Positions 1 to 5,965 of a DNA stretch of 10,642 nt are shown piece by piece; within the stretch, counting starts at the first letter, position 1, and each line of letters begins with the position of its first letter. The stretch is from CAYWMD01 sp964458575 (GTDB lineage: Bacteria; Verrucomicrobiota; Verrucomicrobiia; Limisphaerales; JADLHS01). Made by a program: the position numbers and the translations under genes. The stretch lies in contig CAYWMD010000102.1 of assembly GCA_964458575.1 (NCBI GenBank), forward strand, positions 1 through 10,642, given 5' to 3'. The notes under the pieces are model-generated. The model ran no database searches and had not been told where the DNA came from. It was given only the letters and a program-made list of their open reading frames with translations.

Positions 1-60
1 GCATGTCTTATCCACGCCGCCAGCGTTCGTTCTGAGCCAGAATCAAACTCTCCGTATAAA
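1..60 (-). rRNA. rrs: 16S ribosomal RNA, 5' end (partial)
   Basis: Read on the minus strand, this is the 5' end of 16S rRNA: the near-universal AGAGTTTGATTCTGGCTCAG (31-50) followed by AACGAACGCTGGCGGCGTGG and TAAGACATGC, which runs off the left edge. The TTC variant of the 27F site and the following segment fit Verrucomicrobiota. The exact mature 5' end is not visible; I place it near 58-62 by comparison with other 16S genes. Only about 4% of the gene is present. Confidence 0.96.
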
Positions 61-78
61 AACGTTAGTTTAATTCTT

Positions 79-156
79 GTCCGAGGATTAATCGGACGAA
101 TTGCAATTTAAAACTCTTCCAGCCAAGGAACTAACTCCTTGAGCCAGAAGGGGCTC
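79..156 (-). other. Pre-16S leader hairpins between boxA and mature 16S
   Basis: Three short inverted repeats lie between boxA and the 16S 5' end: GAGCC/GGCTC (141-145 with 152-156), AAGGA/TCCTT (125-129 with 136-140) and GTCCGA/TCGGAC (79-84 with 92-97). In rRNA operons this segment normally holds the 5' half of the processing stem that pairs with sequence downstream of 16S, which lies outside the window. Whether these small hairpins or that long-range stem form cannot be decided here. Confidence 0.5.
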
Positions 157-176
157 TCACTTATCGCACAATTCAA

Positions 177-205
177 TTTTCAAAGAGCAGCGGGTGTTGC
201 CACCC
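177..205 (-). promoter_or_regulatory. rRNA antitermination site: boxB-like hairpin plus boxA
   Basis: On the minus strand a GGGTG-GCAA-CACCC hairpin (192-205; 5-bp stem, GNRA-type tetraloop) is followed after two bases by TGCTCTTTGAAAA (189-177), a close match to the boxA consensus TGYTCTTTRANA. The order boxB-boxA is that of bacterial rRNA leaders, where NusB and NusE (S10) bind boxA RNA so that RNA polymerase resists Rho termination through the untranslated operon. The boxA match and its place between promoter and 16S are strong; the role of the hairpin is inferred. Confidence 0.75.
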
Positions 206-223
206 AAAAAGTCTTATGCTGCC

Positions 224-306
224 AACTCGAATCCGTTTCCCATTTAGGGGACAAAAAACCCGAGTGCCGAATCACATCTTTCAACTCGGCATCTCAGATT
301 CGAGTT
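224..306 (-). repeat. Perfect 10-bp inverted repeat in the rRNA leader
   Basis: AACTCGAATC (224-233) is the exact reverse complement of GATTCGAGTT (297-306), enclosing 63 bases. The enclosed segment contains smaller hairpins, GCCGA/TCGGC (266-270 with 286-290) and CCC-ATTTA-GGG near 239-249. The outer stem would form within the first ~100 nt of the rRNA transcript, just before the boxB-like hairpin. It may shape the leader for folding or processing; this is inference. Confidence 0.5.
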
Positions 307-319
307 ATCAAGCGCCGAG

Positions 320-348
320 ACACTATTAAGTCCCACGCCGACTGTCAA
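320..348 (-). promoter_or_regulatory. rRNA operon promoter
   Basis: On the minus strand a perfect -35 hexamer TTGACA (348-343) is followed by a 17-bp spacer and TAGTGT (325-320), a 3/6 match to TATAAT. The bases after the -10 box, CTCGGCGC, are GC-rich, as in discriminators of stringently controlled rRNA promoters. Transcription would start near 313, giving a ~250-nt leader before 16S. The -35 match and location are good; the -10 box is weak. I saw no second tandem promoter. Confidence 0.6.
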
Positions 349-413
349 CCGTTTTCAGCTTGATCAGTCTTTTCTGCCGCCAACGCGGCCGAACTTGGAA
401 AAAATATCAGTCC

Positions 414-439
414 AAAAATCTTGCGCAAGAGTTTTTTTT
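414..439. terminator. Possible weak bidirectional terminator in AT-rich spacer
   Basis: The 12-base palindrome TCTTGCGCAAGA (419-430) has AAAAA on its left and an 8-T run on its right, so either strand reads a palindrome followed by a T-tract. The flanking A and T runs could extend the stem with a one-base bulge. As a hairpin it has only four strong pairs around a GCGC loop, so termination would be weak. It is well placed to separate the gsp operon from the rRNA promoter, which points the same way. Low confidence. Confidence 0.3.
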
Positions 440-481
440 ATTTTTTTTGAGTACGTTTTTCAGGGCTTTTTAAGCAAATCT

Positions 482-508
482 GAGCAAAGACATGTTTTGT
501 GTTTGCTC
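482..508. repeat. Hairpin-forming inverted repeat downstream of gspK
   Basis: GAGCAAA (482-488) and TTTGCTC (502-508) form a 7-bp stem, extended after one mismatch by ACA/TGT (490-492 with 498-500) around a 5-base loop. It lies about 50 bases past the gspK stop, where a terminator or a 3'-end stabilising hairpin would be expected. On the minus strand the following bases are not a clean T-run, so I do not call it an intrinsic terminator. Confidence 0.4.
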
Positions 509-556
509 CCTGAAATGTTACCGGACCTTTGGCTTGCAACACGAATCCTGCCCAAG

Positions 557-1645
557 TCATTTCCAATAGAAGCTCAATACTTGGATATCTCGCGGATTAT
601 TCCTGGCCAGAATCGCAATGAACTGCCGCTTGTATCCCGCAATCTCGGCGTCCACCTGCACTTCAAACGTGCTACTGCGCACAGTAAAAAACGTGGAAGC
701 GTACTGCGCAGCTGCCCGATTCAGACCTGCACTAAACAGCGCTTCCTGAATGCCAAAACCCGGGCTGCCAATTGGCCCCGCTGGCCCATACGCAGCATCG
801 CCACCAGACCGCAATTCAATGATTCTGGCCGCAACCGTTTCGTCCACAAGCGGGACCATTTGGAGGGTGGTAAGTGAGGCGGTGTTGATGTTGATGCGCC
901 CACTGGAAATTGGCGTGAATATATCAACCAGACCCACCGTGTAAGCCCCGACGTCCTGACTGGCAGCCATACGCTTGAACGGGTTTTGAAATGCAGCAGG
1001 GGGATGGTTCGTCGCCACGCCGCCCCAATATATTTCCGGTGTGACGCCGCGCACCAGCAACAACTCTGACAGGTCGTCAATGGGCTTGTTCTTGGCGAAG
1101 TAAGGCGGACTCAGGCCTTGGTAATAATCGCTCTCCGTCCCGCCGATGTGCCGGTTATCATCCGGGTCAATCCAGTCCAATATTGATCCTGAAATGGCCG
1201 ACATGTCCCCGGCATCCACACCAACCAGCCGCAATGCCTGCTCCAAAGCTGCTTCGTCCGCGATGTTGACGTTGTACTTTCGTTCCAAGTCGGTAATCGT
1301 CAGAGAAAACTTCCCATCACCAAGCTGGTAGCCGCTTAGTGAGATGTTTGCCAGTACACTGTTGGAGGTGCAAATGCCACCGCCGCCGCCGGCCCAAACT
1401 TGGTTCAACGAATCATAGGGCTCACACGCCAGCGTCATCTGTTGAGCCAGTATGTAACGTGCGTATTCCACCCCAGAGCGTCCCAACCAGATGAGGTCCG
1501 TTTCCGAATTCGCATTCTGCGCGAGTTTCGTTTCCACCTTCATTTGAAACGCGAAGATCGCCGCCATGATCCCCAAAACCGTCACCCAGATCATTACGAT
1601 GATCAACGCTATTCCGGCATGGCGACTCTTGACAGAAACTCTCAT
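557..1645 (-). CDS. gspK: Type II secretion system minor pseudopilin GspK
   Basis: GspK caps the tip of the type II secretion pseudopilus with GspI and GspJ. The 362-residue product has a short basic leader ending at Gly11, then a hydrophobic segment (IALIIVMIWV, residues 12-21) lacking the +5 glutamate of other pseudopilins, a family hallmark of GspK. Residues 157-176 (DWIDPDDN...DYYQ) match the acidic, calcium-binding DWID-type motif, residues 187-205 (KPIDDLSELLLVRGVTPE) match the next conserved block, and GRININTAS (249-257) is the helix-hairpin-helix/SAM-like motif. The length fits the family (about 300-350). It is last in the operon, 25 bases after the gspJ stop, with only a weak G-rich (GGGGGCGTG) ribosome-binding candidate. 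A glycine run (86-90) is a small oddity. Confidence 0.93.
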   Translation of the reverse strand: MRVSVKSRHAGIALIIVMIWVTVLGIMAAIFAFQMKVETKLAQNANSETDLIWLGRSGVEYARYILAQQMTLACEPYDSLNQVWAGGGGGICTSNSVLANISLSGYQLGDGKFSLTITDLERKYNVNIADEAALEQALRLVGVDAGDMSAISGSILDWIDPDDNRHIGGTESDYYQGLSPPYFAKNKPIDDLSELLLVRGVTPEIYWGGVATNHPPAAFQNPFKRMAASQDVGAYTVGLVDIFTPISSGRININTASLTTLQMVPLVDETVAARIIELRSGGDAAYGPAGPIGSPGFGIQEALFSAGLNRAAAQYASTFFTVRSSTFEVQVDAEIAGYKRQFIAILARNNPRDIQVLSFYWK

Positions 1646-1670
1646 TCACGCCCCCGTTCACGTGGCCGCA

Positions 1671-2468
1671 TCATCGATTGCCTCCCGGGCGAATCTGACC
1701 TGGGTTCGGCTGGCCCAACTGTCCAGGTTGACCGATTTGTCCAGGTTGCTGGCCTGGCTGGCCTGGCTGGCCGGGTTGACCTCCCATAGGCCGGGCTGGA
1801 GTTTGCCAAACTGCCGGCGCGGTGATGGACGGAAGCGCGACAATTCGAGTGATTTCTTCCTGGGTCTGCGAGTAAGAACGACGTTGGTTCTGTGAAGCCA
1901 TTCGCAGCGTAATTTTCACCATTTTGGGCAGCGCGTTGGTTTGATTCCATTCTTCGACCCAGTCGTTTTTGGTCGTATCCCAAAATTCCATCAGGAACTC
2001 CTTCACATTCTTCGCCAGCACCAGCGGGTGCTCCTTTTCATCCTTGTCGAAATCCATCAAAATCGGGGTTTGCCGCAACACCAGTTGCCGCGTTGAATCC
2101 GGGCCACTTTCGATGGAAAAAGCAACGCGCCGCACATCGAAATCGCCGAAACGGCCGCTGCGTGGAAACGATTTTTGCAGTCGCGCCACAAAACTGATCG
2201 CCGCCTCGCTCCCATTTTCCGCGACGAATCCATAGTGCTGCAAATCCGCCGCAAACGAACGTGACGCCGTCAGGGCCTCCTCGATGGTCCGAATGGCGAT
2301 ACGCTCTCGTTGCGCTTGAGCCGCCGCCTCCAACCCCGCCTTCGACGCCCTCAATATGCCCATCCAACCCGAGTAAATCGCCGTAACTACCAGGATGAAA
2401 ATGGCCAGCGCGACGAGGATCTCAATCAGAGTAAATGCGCTCGATCGCCGCTGCTCGAAGACATTCAT
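1671..2468 (-). CDS. gspJ: Type II secretion minor pseudopilin GspJ with Gln/Pro/Gly-rich tail
   Basis: The 265-residue product has a short leader with cleavage predicted after Ala11, followed by FTLIEILVALAIF, the N-methylated N-terminal helix of pseudopilins with Glu at +5. Length, position between the I-like and K genes, and the 'IRTIEEALTASRSF' region suggest GspJ, which forms the tip complex with GspI and GspK. The body ends near residue 227; residues 228-265 are a low-complexity GQPGQPGQ-type tail ending GGNR, unusual for GspJ. The start is fixed by an ATGA overlap with the gspI-like stop at 2465-2468, implying translational coupling. Family membership (prepilin-like) is secure; assignment to J rather than another minor pseudopilin rests mostly on synteny. 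Confidence 0.8.
   Translation of the reverse strand: MNVFEQRRSSAFTLIEILVALAIFILVVTAIYSGWMGILRASKAGLEAAAQAQRERIAIRTIEEALTASRSFAADLQHYGFVAENGSEAAISFVARLQKSFPRSGRFGDFDVRRVAFSIESGPDSTRQLVLRQTPILMDFDKDEKEHPLVLAKNVKEFLMEFWDTTKNDWVEEWNQTNALPKMVKITLRMASQNQRRSYSQTQEEITRIVALPSITAPAVWQTPARPMGGQPGQPGQPGQQPGQIGQPGQLGQPNPGQIRPGGNR
1674..1787 (-). repeat. Collagen-like Gln-Pro-Gly coding repeat in gspJ
   Basis: Codons 228-265 of gspJ encode 38 residues made almost only of Gly, Gln and Pro, with QPG/QIG/QLG units spaced every three or so residues. At the DNA level the plus strand shows CTGGCTGGC-type 9-base units (about 1740-1785), so the tract could change length by replication slippage in multiples of 9 without breaking the frame. 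Confidence 0.8.
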
Positions 2469-2935
2469 GGCAACCTCCCCCGGCTCAGACTTCCCTTGGG
2501 TGACTCAGGCCGGTAAAGCAGGATGCTCAACTTCGACTCCACCGGCCCGCTGCGCCGCTGCACGATCATGTCCACCTGAAATAATCCGTTCGTTCCCACT
2601 TCATAAATATCACGCGTCCAGTCGAAATCCCGGTACATGTCGCCGAACTCACGGAAGTCGCTGCTCTCCAGACCTTCCGTCAGTTTGTTGGTGATCGAGA
2701 GTTCCGCGGCGACCATCCCAGCGTCCACCGTCTTGCGCTGCAACGCCCGCGCGTTGCGCAGCGAACCGGACACCAGCCCCAGGATGGCAAACATCGCCAC
2801 GAAGAAAATCCCGAGCGCGATCATCACCTCAATCAATGTAAAAGCGAAAGCCTGCCGTCGTCGGAGGGACTTTTGTGGCAGCCCGTTAAACATGCTGTCG
2901 CTCCACCGCTCTGAGCCTGCAACTCGTGGATTCAT
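2465..2935 (-). CDS. gspI: Type II secretion minor pseudopilin, GspI-like
   Basis: The product has 156 residues with a 31-residue basic leader (QKSLRRRQAFA), cleavage predicted after Ala31, then FTLIEVMIALGIFFVAMFAIL with Glu at +5. The C-terminal part is short, as in GspI (usually about 120-130 residues after processing), and the gene lies between H-like and J-like genes, matching the canonical H-I-J order. The ATG at 2935 overlaps the upstream stop as ATGA, so I keep it; an internal Met15 (2893) would give a leader nearer typical length. GspI nucleates the pseudopilus tip with J and K. The body is divergent, so the letter assignment is partly from gene order. Confidence 0.78.
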   Translation of the reverse strand: MNPRVAGSERWSDSMFNGLPQKSLRRRQAFAFTLIEVMIALGIFFVAMFAILGLVSGSLRNARALQRKTVDAGMVAAELSITNKLTEGLESSDFREFGDMYRDFDWTRDIYEVGTNGLFQVDMIVQRRSGPVESKLSILLYRPESPKGSLSRGRLP

Positions 2936-3525
2936 CGCAAGACATCATCCACGCTGGTCATCCCCGTCGTTACTTCCGTCGTCACCTTCTTCCATTCGTT
3001 CTTGGGCGAACGCAGCACCAAAGTCATCTCGTCACTCGTGCCGTTCGGATAAAAGCGCACCCGCGCCCATTCGGAATCCTTGTACTCCATGAGATTGATG
3101 TCCAACATTTCGATCATGATGTCGTCCGCGATCTGGGCGCCTGAAGCGACACCTGGCGAAGCCAGCGGCCTTTCCGGAGCCGCACCTCCCCCGCCACTAC
3201 CGCCGCTGACTACCATCCGGTGTTCCAAGGGATAAAATATTACGTCCGCCGGCGCTCCACTGAAAATTGCGCGGTTGCGCGCACTCCGGCAAACGTCCTC
3301 AACGTCGCTCGTGGCCTTGCGCATGCCTTCCTTGCTCAGCAGCTTGAAAACGGAAGGAACGCCCATTGCCAAAACGATCCCCATGATCCCCACCACCACC
3401 ATGATTTCGATGAGCGTAAATGCGTTCGAATCGCCACCTGCGATCCGCGACCCGGGACGTAATGCTCCCCTCCGGTCAACAACCCCCCGCCTCGCCAGCT
3501 TCATCGTTCGAAACTTTTTCATCAT
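2932..3525 (-). CDS. gspH: Type II secretion minor pseudopilin, GspH-like
   Basis: A 197-residue prepilin-like protein with an unusually long 35-residue leader (SRIAGGDSNA before cleavage), then FTLIEIMVVVGIMGIVLAMGVPSVF (residues 36-60) with Glu at +5. The block 'CRSARNRAIFSGAPADVIFYP' without its last residue (about 79-98) resembles the GspH/FimT segment that follows the N-terminal helix. A serine/glycine-rich stretch (107-114) interrupts the body. It lacks the compact C-terminal layout expected of the major pseudopilin GspG, so I call it GspH-like. The gene starts in an ATGA overlap with gspF; a second Met immediately follows the first. GspH sits below the I-J-K tip of the pseudopilus. Confidence 0.8.
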   Translation of the reverse strand: MMKKFRTMKLARRGVVDRRGALRPGSRIAGGDSNAFTLIEIMVVVGIMGIVLAMGVPSVFKLLSKEGMRKATSDVEDVCRSARNRAIFSGAPADVIFYPLEHRMVVSGGSGGGGAAPERPLASPGVASGAQIADDIMIEMLDINLMEYKDSEWARVRFYPNGTSDEMTLVLRSPKNEWKKVTTEVTTGMTSVDDVLR

Positions 3526-4805
3526 CGGCCCGACATGGAACCAATGTTCGAGATCAACCGGAACATCGGCAGCAACACGCTTAACAACAGGAATCCGACA
3601 CCCAGCGCCATCACGATGATCAAAACCGGCTCGATCAAATTCATCATCACCCGCAACGCAATCGCCAGCTCGCCTTCATAAGTATCGGCCACGTTCTTCA
3701 ACGCGCCGGGCACGTCGCCCGTTTCCTCCCCGATTTTCACCAGGTCCACCATTAACTGCGGGAACACCTTGCTCTGCGCCAAGGGCTGCGCCAGCGTTTT
3801 GCCGTCCGTCACCGCGTCGCGCGTTTTGGCGATGGCGTCCTTGAGCAACTGGTTCGGCATGACCTGCTCGGTGATTTTCAACGCCGTCAACACCGGCACG
3901 CCGTTTTCCAGCAACGTTGACAGCGTCCGCGCAAACTGGCCGAACAGGTTCAATTTTACCACCTTGCCGATGACCGGCAGGCTCATCTTCCATTGGTCCA
4001 GCCGTTGGCGGCCCGTTGCGCTCGACTGGAAGCGCTTGAAGAAAATCCCCAGCGCCACCAGCATCAGCAGAATCAGCCACCAGTAATGCGTGAACGCATA
4101 GCCCACCGAAATCAGGATGCGCGTGGGCAACGGCAGCGCTACATCGAACCCTTTGAACATGTCCACGAACTTCGGCAGCATGAAATAAATGAAGAAGAGA
4201 ATCAGCCCCACGCCCACGCAGCAAACCAGGATGGGATAAATCATCGCCGACGTCATTTTGCCCTGCACCTCGGCGAACTGCTGAAAATGGGTCGCCATGC
4301 GCCGCAACACGTCCACCAGCGCGCCGCTTTGTTCCCCCGCCCGAACCATGTTCACGTAGAGGTCGGTGAAAATCACCGGCTGCTTCGCCATCGAGTCGGA
4401 AAGGCTTTTTCCCTCCATCACGTCCTGTCGCAACTGCTTGCTCACCTCGGACGGAATGCCCTTGGATTCGAGATGCACCATGCTGTTCAACGCCACGCTC
4501 AACGGCATGCCGGCTTGCAGCAGATTCGCCAGTTGCTGCGTGAACGTCGCCATCTCCTGCAACTTGGGCTTCCGCTGTTTCGTCATCGCCTCCCGCAAGG
4601 CCGGCGGCAGCATCGCCGTGAAGGAATCCTTGCGGCCCGCCTTCTCCCCGCCCGCCGAAACCGCGCCCTTCGACGCCTCGACCGACACTGGAAAAAGCCC
4701 CAAACGCTCGATTTGCAGCAACGCCGCCGGGCGGTCAGCGACGTCCAGCACGCCCTGAACCACCTCGCCCGAACGCCGTCGCGCCCTGTATGAGAACTGT
4801 GCCAT
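3522..4805 (-). CDS. gspF: Type II secretion inner-membrane platform protein GspF
   Basis: A 427-residue polytopic protein of the GspF/PilC/TadC superfamily that anchors the assembly ATPase and helps add pseudopilin subunits. Two T2SSF repeats are clear: residues ~85-205 (FTQQLANLLQAGMPLSVAL, then MVRAGEQSG) and ~288-410 (FARTLSTLLENGVPVLTAL, then LVKIGEETGDV). Membrane segments lie near 189-211, 240-257 and 389-414 (EPVLIIVMALGVGFLLL). The N-terminal 'FSYRARRRSGEVVQG' is the usual family start. Length is typical (about 400-405, plus a slightly longer linker at 45-80). It heads the F-H-I-J-K cluster; a relation to a type IV pilus PilC is possible in principle, but adjacency to gspK favours type II secretion. 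Confidence 0.93.
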   Translation of the reverse strand: MAQFSYRARRRSGEVVQGVLDVADRPAALLQIERLGLFPVSVEASKGAVSAGGEKAGRKDSFTAMLPPALREAMTKQRKPKLQEMATFTQQLANLLQAGMPLSVALNSMVHLESKGIPSEVSKQLRQDVMEGKSLSDSMAKQPVIFTDLYVNMVRAGEQSGALVDVLRRMATHFQQFAEVQGKMTSAMIYPILVCCVGVGLILFFIYFMLPKFVDMFKGFDVALPLPTRILISVGYAFTHYWWLILLMLVALGIFFKRFQSSATGRQRLDQWKMSLPVIGKVVKLNLFGQFARTLSTLLENGVPVLTALKITEQVMPNQLLKDAIAKTRDAVTDGKTLAQPLAQSKVFPQLMVDLVKIGEETGDVPGALKNVADTYEGELAIALRVMMNLIEPVLIIVMALGVGFLLLSVLLPMFRLISNIGSMSGR

Positions 4806-4871
4806 AAGCTCGATATTCTAAAACCAAATCAGACCGAAAGTTTCATGTTTTACGCGTCCACTTTCACATTT

Positions 4872-5774
4872 TCAGTCACGCGCCGCGGGAACGGTGAAAC
4901 GTGAACTCGCATCCGGATTCAAGCTCCCCCGCCGATATCCCTGCAAATCCACCGTCACATGCCGGTAGCCAATTCCTCGCAAAGCCGCCGCAACTCGTTC
5001 GCTCAGTCCATTCTCCAATAACCGCGGCAACTCGGCCGGTCCAACCTCAATCCGCGCCAGCGCCGTCCCTTGCGCGTTGAATGTTGAATGTTGAATGTTG
5101 AATGTTCCCGCCGACTTCAGACTTTCAGCATCCGACTCCAGCCTGAATTCATGATGCCTCACCCGCACATCATAAAACCCCAGGTCTTTCAACACATTCT
5201 CCGCCGCCTCGATCATTGCCAGCTTTTCCGGCGTCACCGGCTCGCCGTGCGGAATGCGCGAACTCAAGCACGCCATCTGCGGCTTGTCCGCCGTCGGCAG
5301 CCCCAGTTGGGCCGACAACGCCCGGATCTCCGCCTTCGTCAACCCAACTTCCTTCAACGGCGCGCGCACCTGAAACTCCTTCGCCGCCTGCGCGCCCGGC
5401 CGAAAATCTCCGACGTCGCTCGCATTCTCGCCATAGGCAATCACCCCGAAACCCTCCGCCTTCGCCAGCGGTGCGAGTTCGTCGAACAATTCGTGTTTGC
5501 AGAAGTAGCAGCGGTTGGCCGGGTTCGCGAGATAGTTTGGATTTTCAAACTCCGCCGTCCGCACCACCCGCACCGGAAACCCGAACTCCTGCCCCAGCGC
5601 CACCGCCTCCGCCAGTTCCCGCCGCGGCAGACTGGGCGAGTCCGCAATCACCGCCAGGGACTTTGCACCCAGGACCTCATGCGCCACACGCGCCAGAAAA
5701 ACCGAATCCACGCCGCCGGAATAGGCGACGAGGCAGGATCCGTAGGAGCGCAACAAAGCACGCAACTTGTCCAT
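4872..5774 (-). CDS. larE: ATP-dependent sacrificial sulfur transferase LarE
   Basis: LarE adenylates the carboxylates of the pyridinium biscarboxylate intermediate and transfers sulfur to it, making the nickel-pincer nucleotide cofactor of lactate racemase and its relatives. The PP-loop SGGVDS is at residues 19-24, NPANRCYFCK at 84-93 and CLSSRIPHG at 169-177. Three cysteines (89, 92, 169) fit the cluster-binding LarE subtype rather than the single-cysteine sacrificial type. The frame is open up to 5984, but family homology begins at MDKLRALL, so I start at 5774 (300 residues). A ~28-residue insertion after VRHHE (about 210-237) accounts for the excess over the usual ~270 residues. I saw no clear ribosome-binding site; a GTG six codons upstream is an alternative. 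No larB or larC lies nearby. The gspF start is 66 bases downstream. Confidence 0.9.
   Translation of the reverse strand: MDKLRALLRSYGSCLVAYSGGVDSVFLARVAHEVLGAKSLAVIADSPSLPRRELAEAVALGQEFGFPVRVVRTAEFENPNYLANPANRCYFCKHELFDELAPLAKAEGFGVIAYGENASDVGDFRPGAQAAKEFQVRAPLKEVGLTKAEIRALSAQLGLPTADKPQMACLSSRIPHGEPVTPEKLAMIEAAENVLKDLGFYDVRVRHHEFRLESDAESLKSAGTFNIQHSTFNAQGTALARIEVGPAELPRLLENGLSERVAAALRGIGYRHVTVDLQGYRRGSLNPDASSRFTVPAARD
5064..5147 (+). repeat. In-frame insertion in larE carrying four GTTGAAT heptads
   Basis: Positions 5076-5103 are four perfect tandem copies of GTTGAAT followed by GTTCCC. They are the core of a segment of about 84 bases that interrupts the LarE-conserved join between VRHHE and ALARIEV. 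Because 7 is not a multiple of 3, the heptads are read in successive phases, giving the peptide FNIQHSTFN. The total length is a multiple of three, so larE stays open. Exact insertion ends are estimated from family knowledge, not from an alignment. Confidence 0.75.
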
Positions 5775-5858
5775 TTTATCAGCCGCGGTCACAGCTTCAG
5801 CGTGCCATTCGACGGGGATGTTGTCGAGCCGTGGTTGCGGTGACGATGCCACCGGACC

Positions 5859-5877
5859 GCGGATTGTCCCAATCCGC
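5859..5877. repeat. TCC-loop palindrome, copy 1
   Basis: GCGGATTG-TCC-CAATCCGC is a perfect 8-bp stem with a three-base loop, followed by AGC. The same layout (GCGG stem end, G-TCC-C loop, CCGCAGC) recurs at 7636-7652 with a different inner stem, which suggests a family of small extragenic palindromes. Confidence 0.6.
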
Positions 5878-5937
5878 AGCGGCCCGAACTCCGCGCCTGC
5901 CGCGTCTTGACCAACCCTCGCGCTCCGATTCGGTCCC

Positions 5938-5965
5938 CGCCGTTGTCGGCGTTCCACGGCCGACA
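5938..5965 (-). other. Overlapping alternative hairpins upstream of larE
   Basis: CGCCG-TTGT-CGGCG (5938-5951) and TGTCGGC-8-GCCGACA (5944-5965) share the segment TGTCGGC, so only one can form at a time. They would lie ~165 bases upstream of the larE start if the transcript begins further out. GC-rich DNA often shows such pairs by chance; no function is claimed. Confidence 0.3.

Larger units (their letters stand above)
349..556. other. Gene-free spacer between rRNA promoter and gspK
   Basis: About 200 bases without a supportable gene. It holds AT-rich runs (about 396-480) including two T-tracts, the 419-430 palindrome and the 482-508 hairpin. The reading frames crossing it are open by chance and overlap gspK on the other strand. 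Confidence 0.6.

Noticed and set aside
2932..3525. Assignment as the major pseudopilin GspG
   Set aside because: The post-helix segment (CRSARNRAIFSG) is GspH/FimT-like and the protein is longer than GspG.
3993..4793. 266-codon plus-strand frame over gspF
   Set aside because: Arg/His/Gln-rich antisense translation of membrane-protein codons; gspF is unambiguous.
4815..4843. Promoter for gspF (TAGAAT at 4815-4820, minus strand)
   Set aside because: The -10-like hexamer is good, but no -35 element lies at 16-18 bases and it would leave almost no leader.
5076..5109. CRISPR or satellite array at the GTTGAAT repeats
   Set aside because: Units are 7 bases with no spacers, and there are no cas genes nearby.
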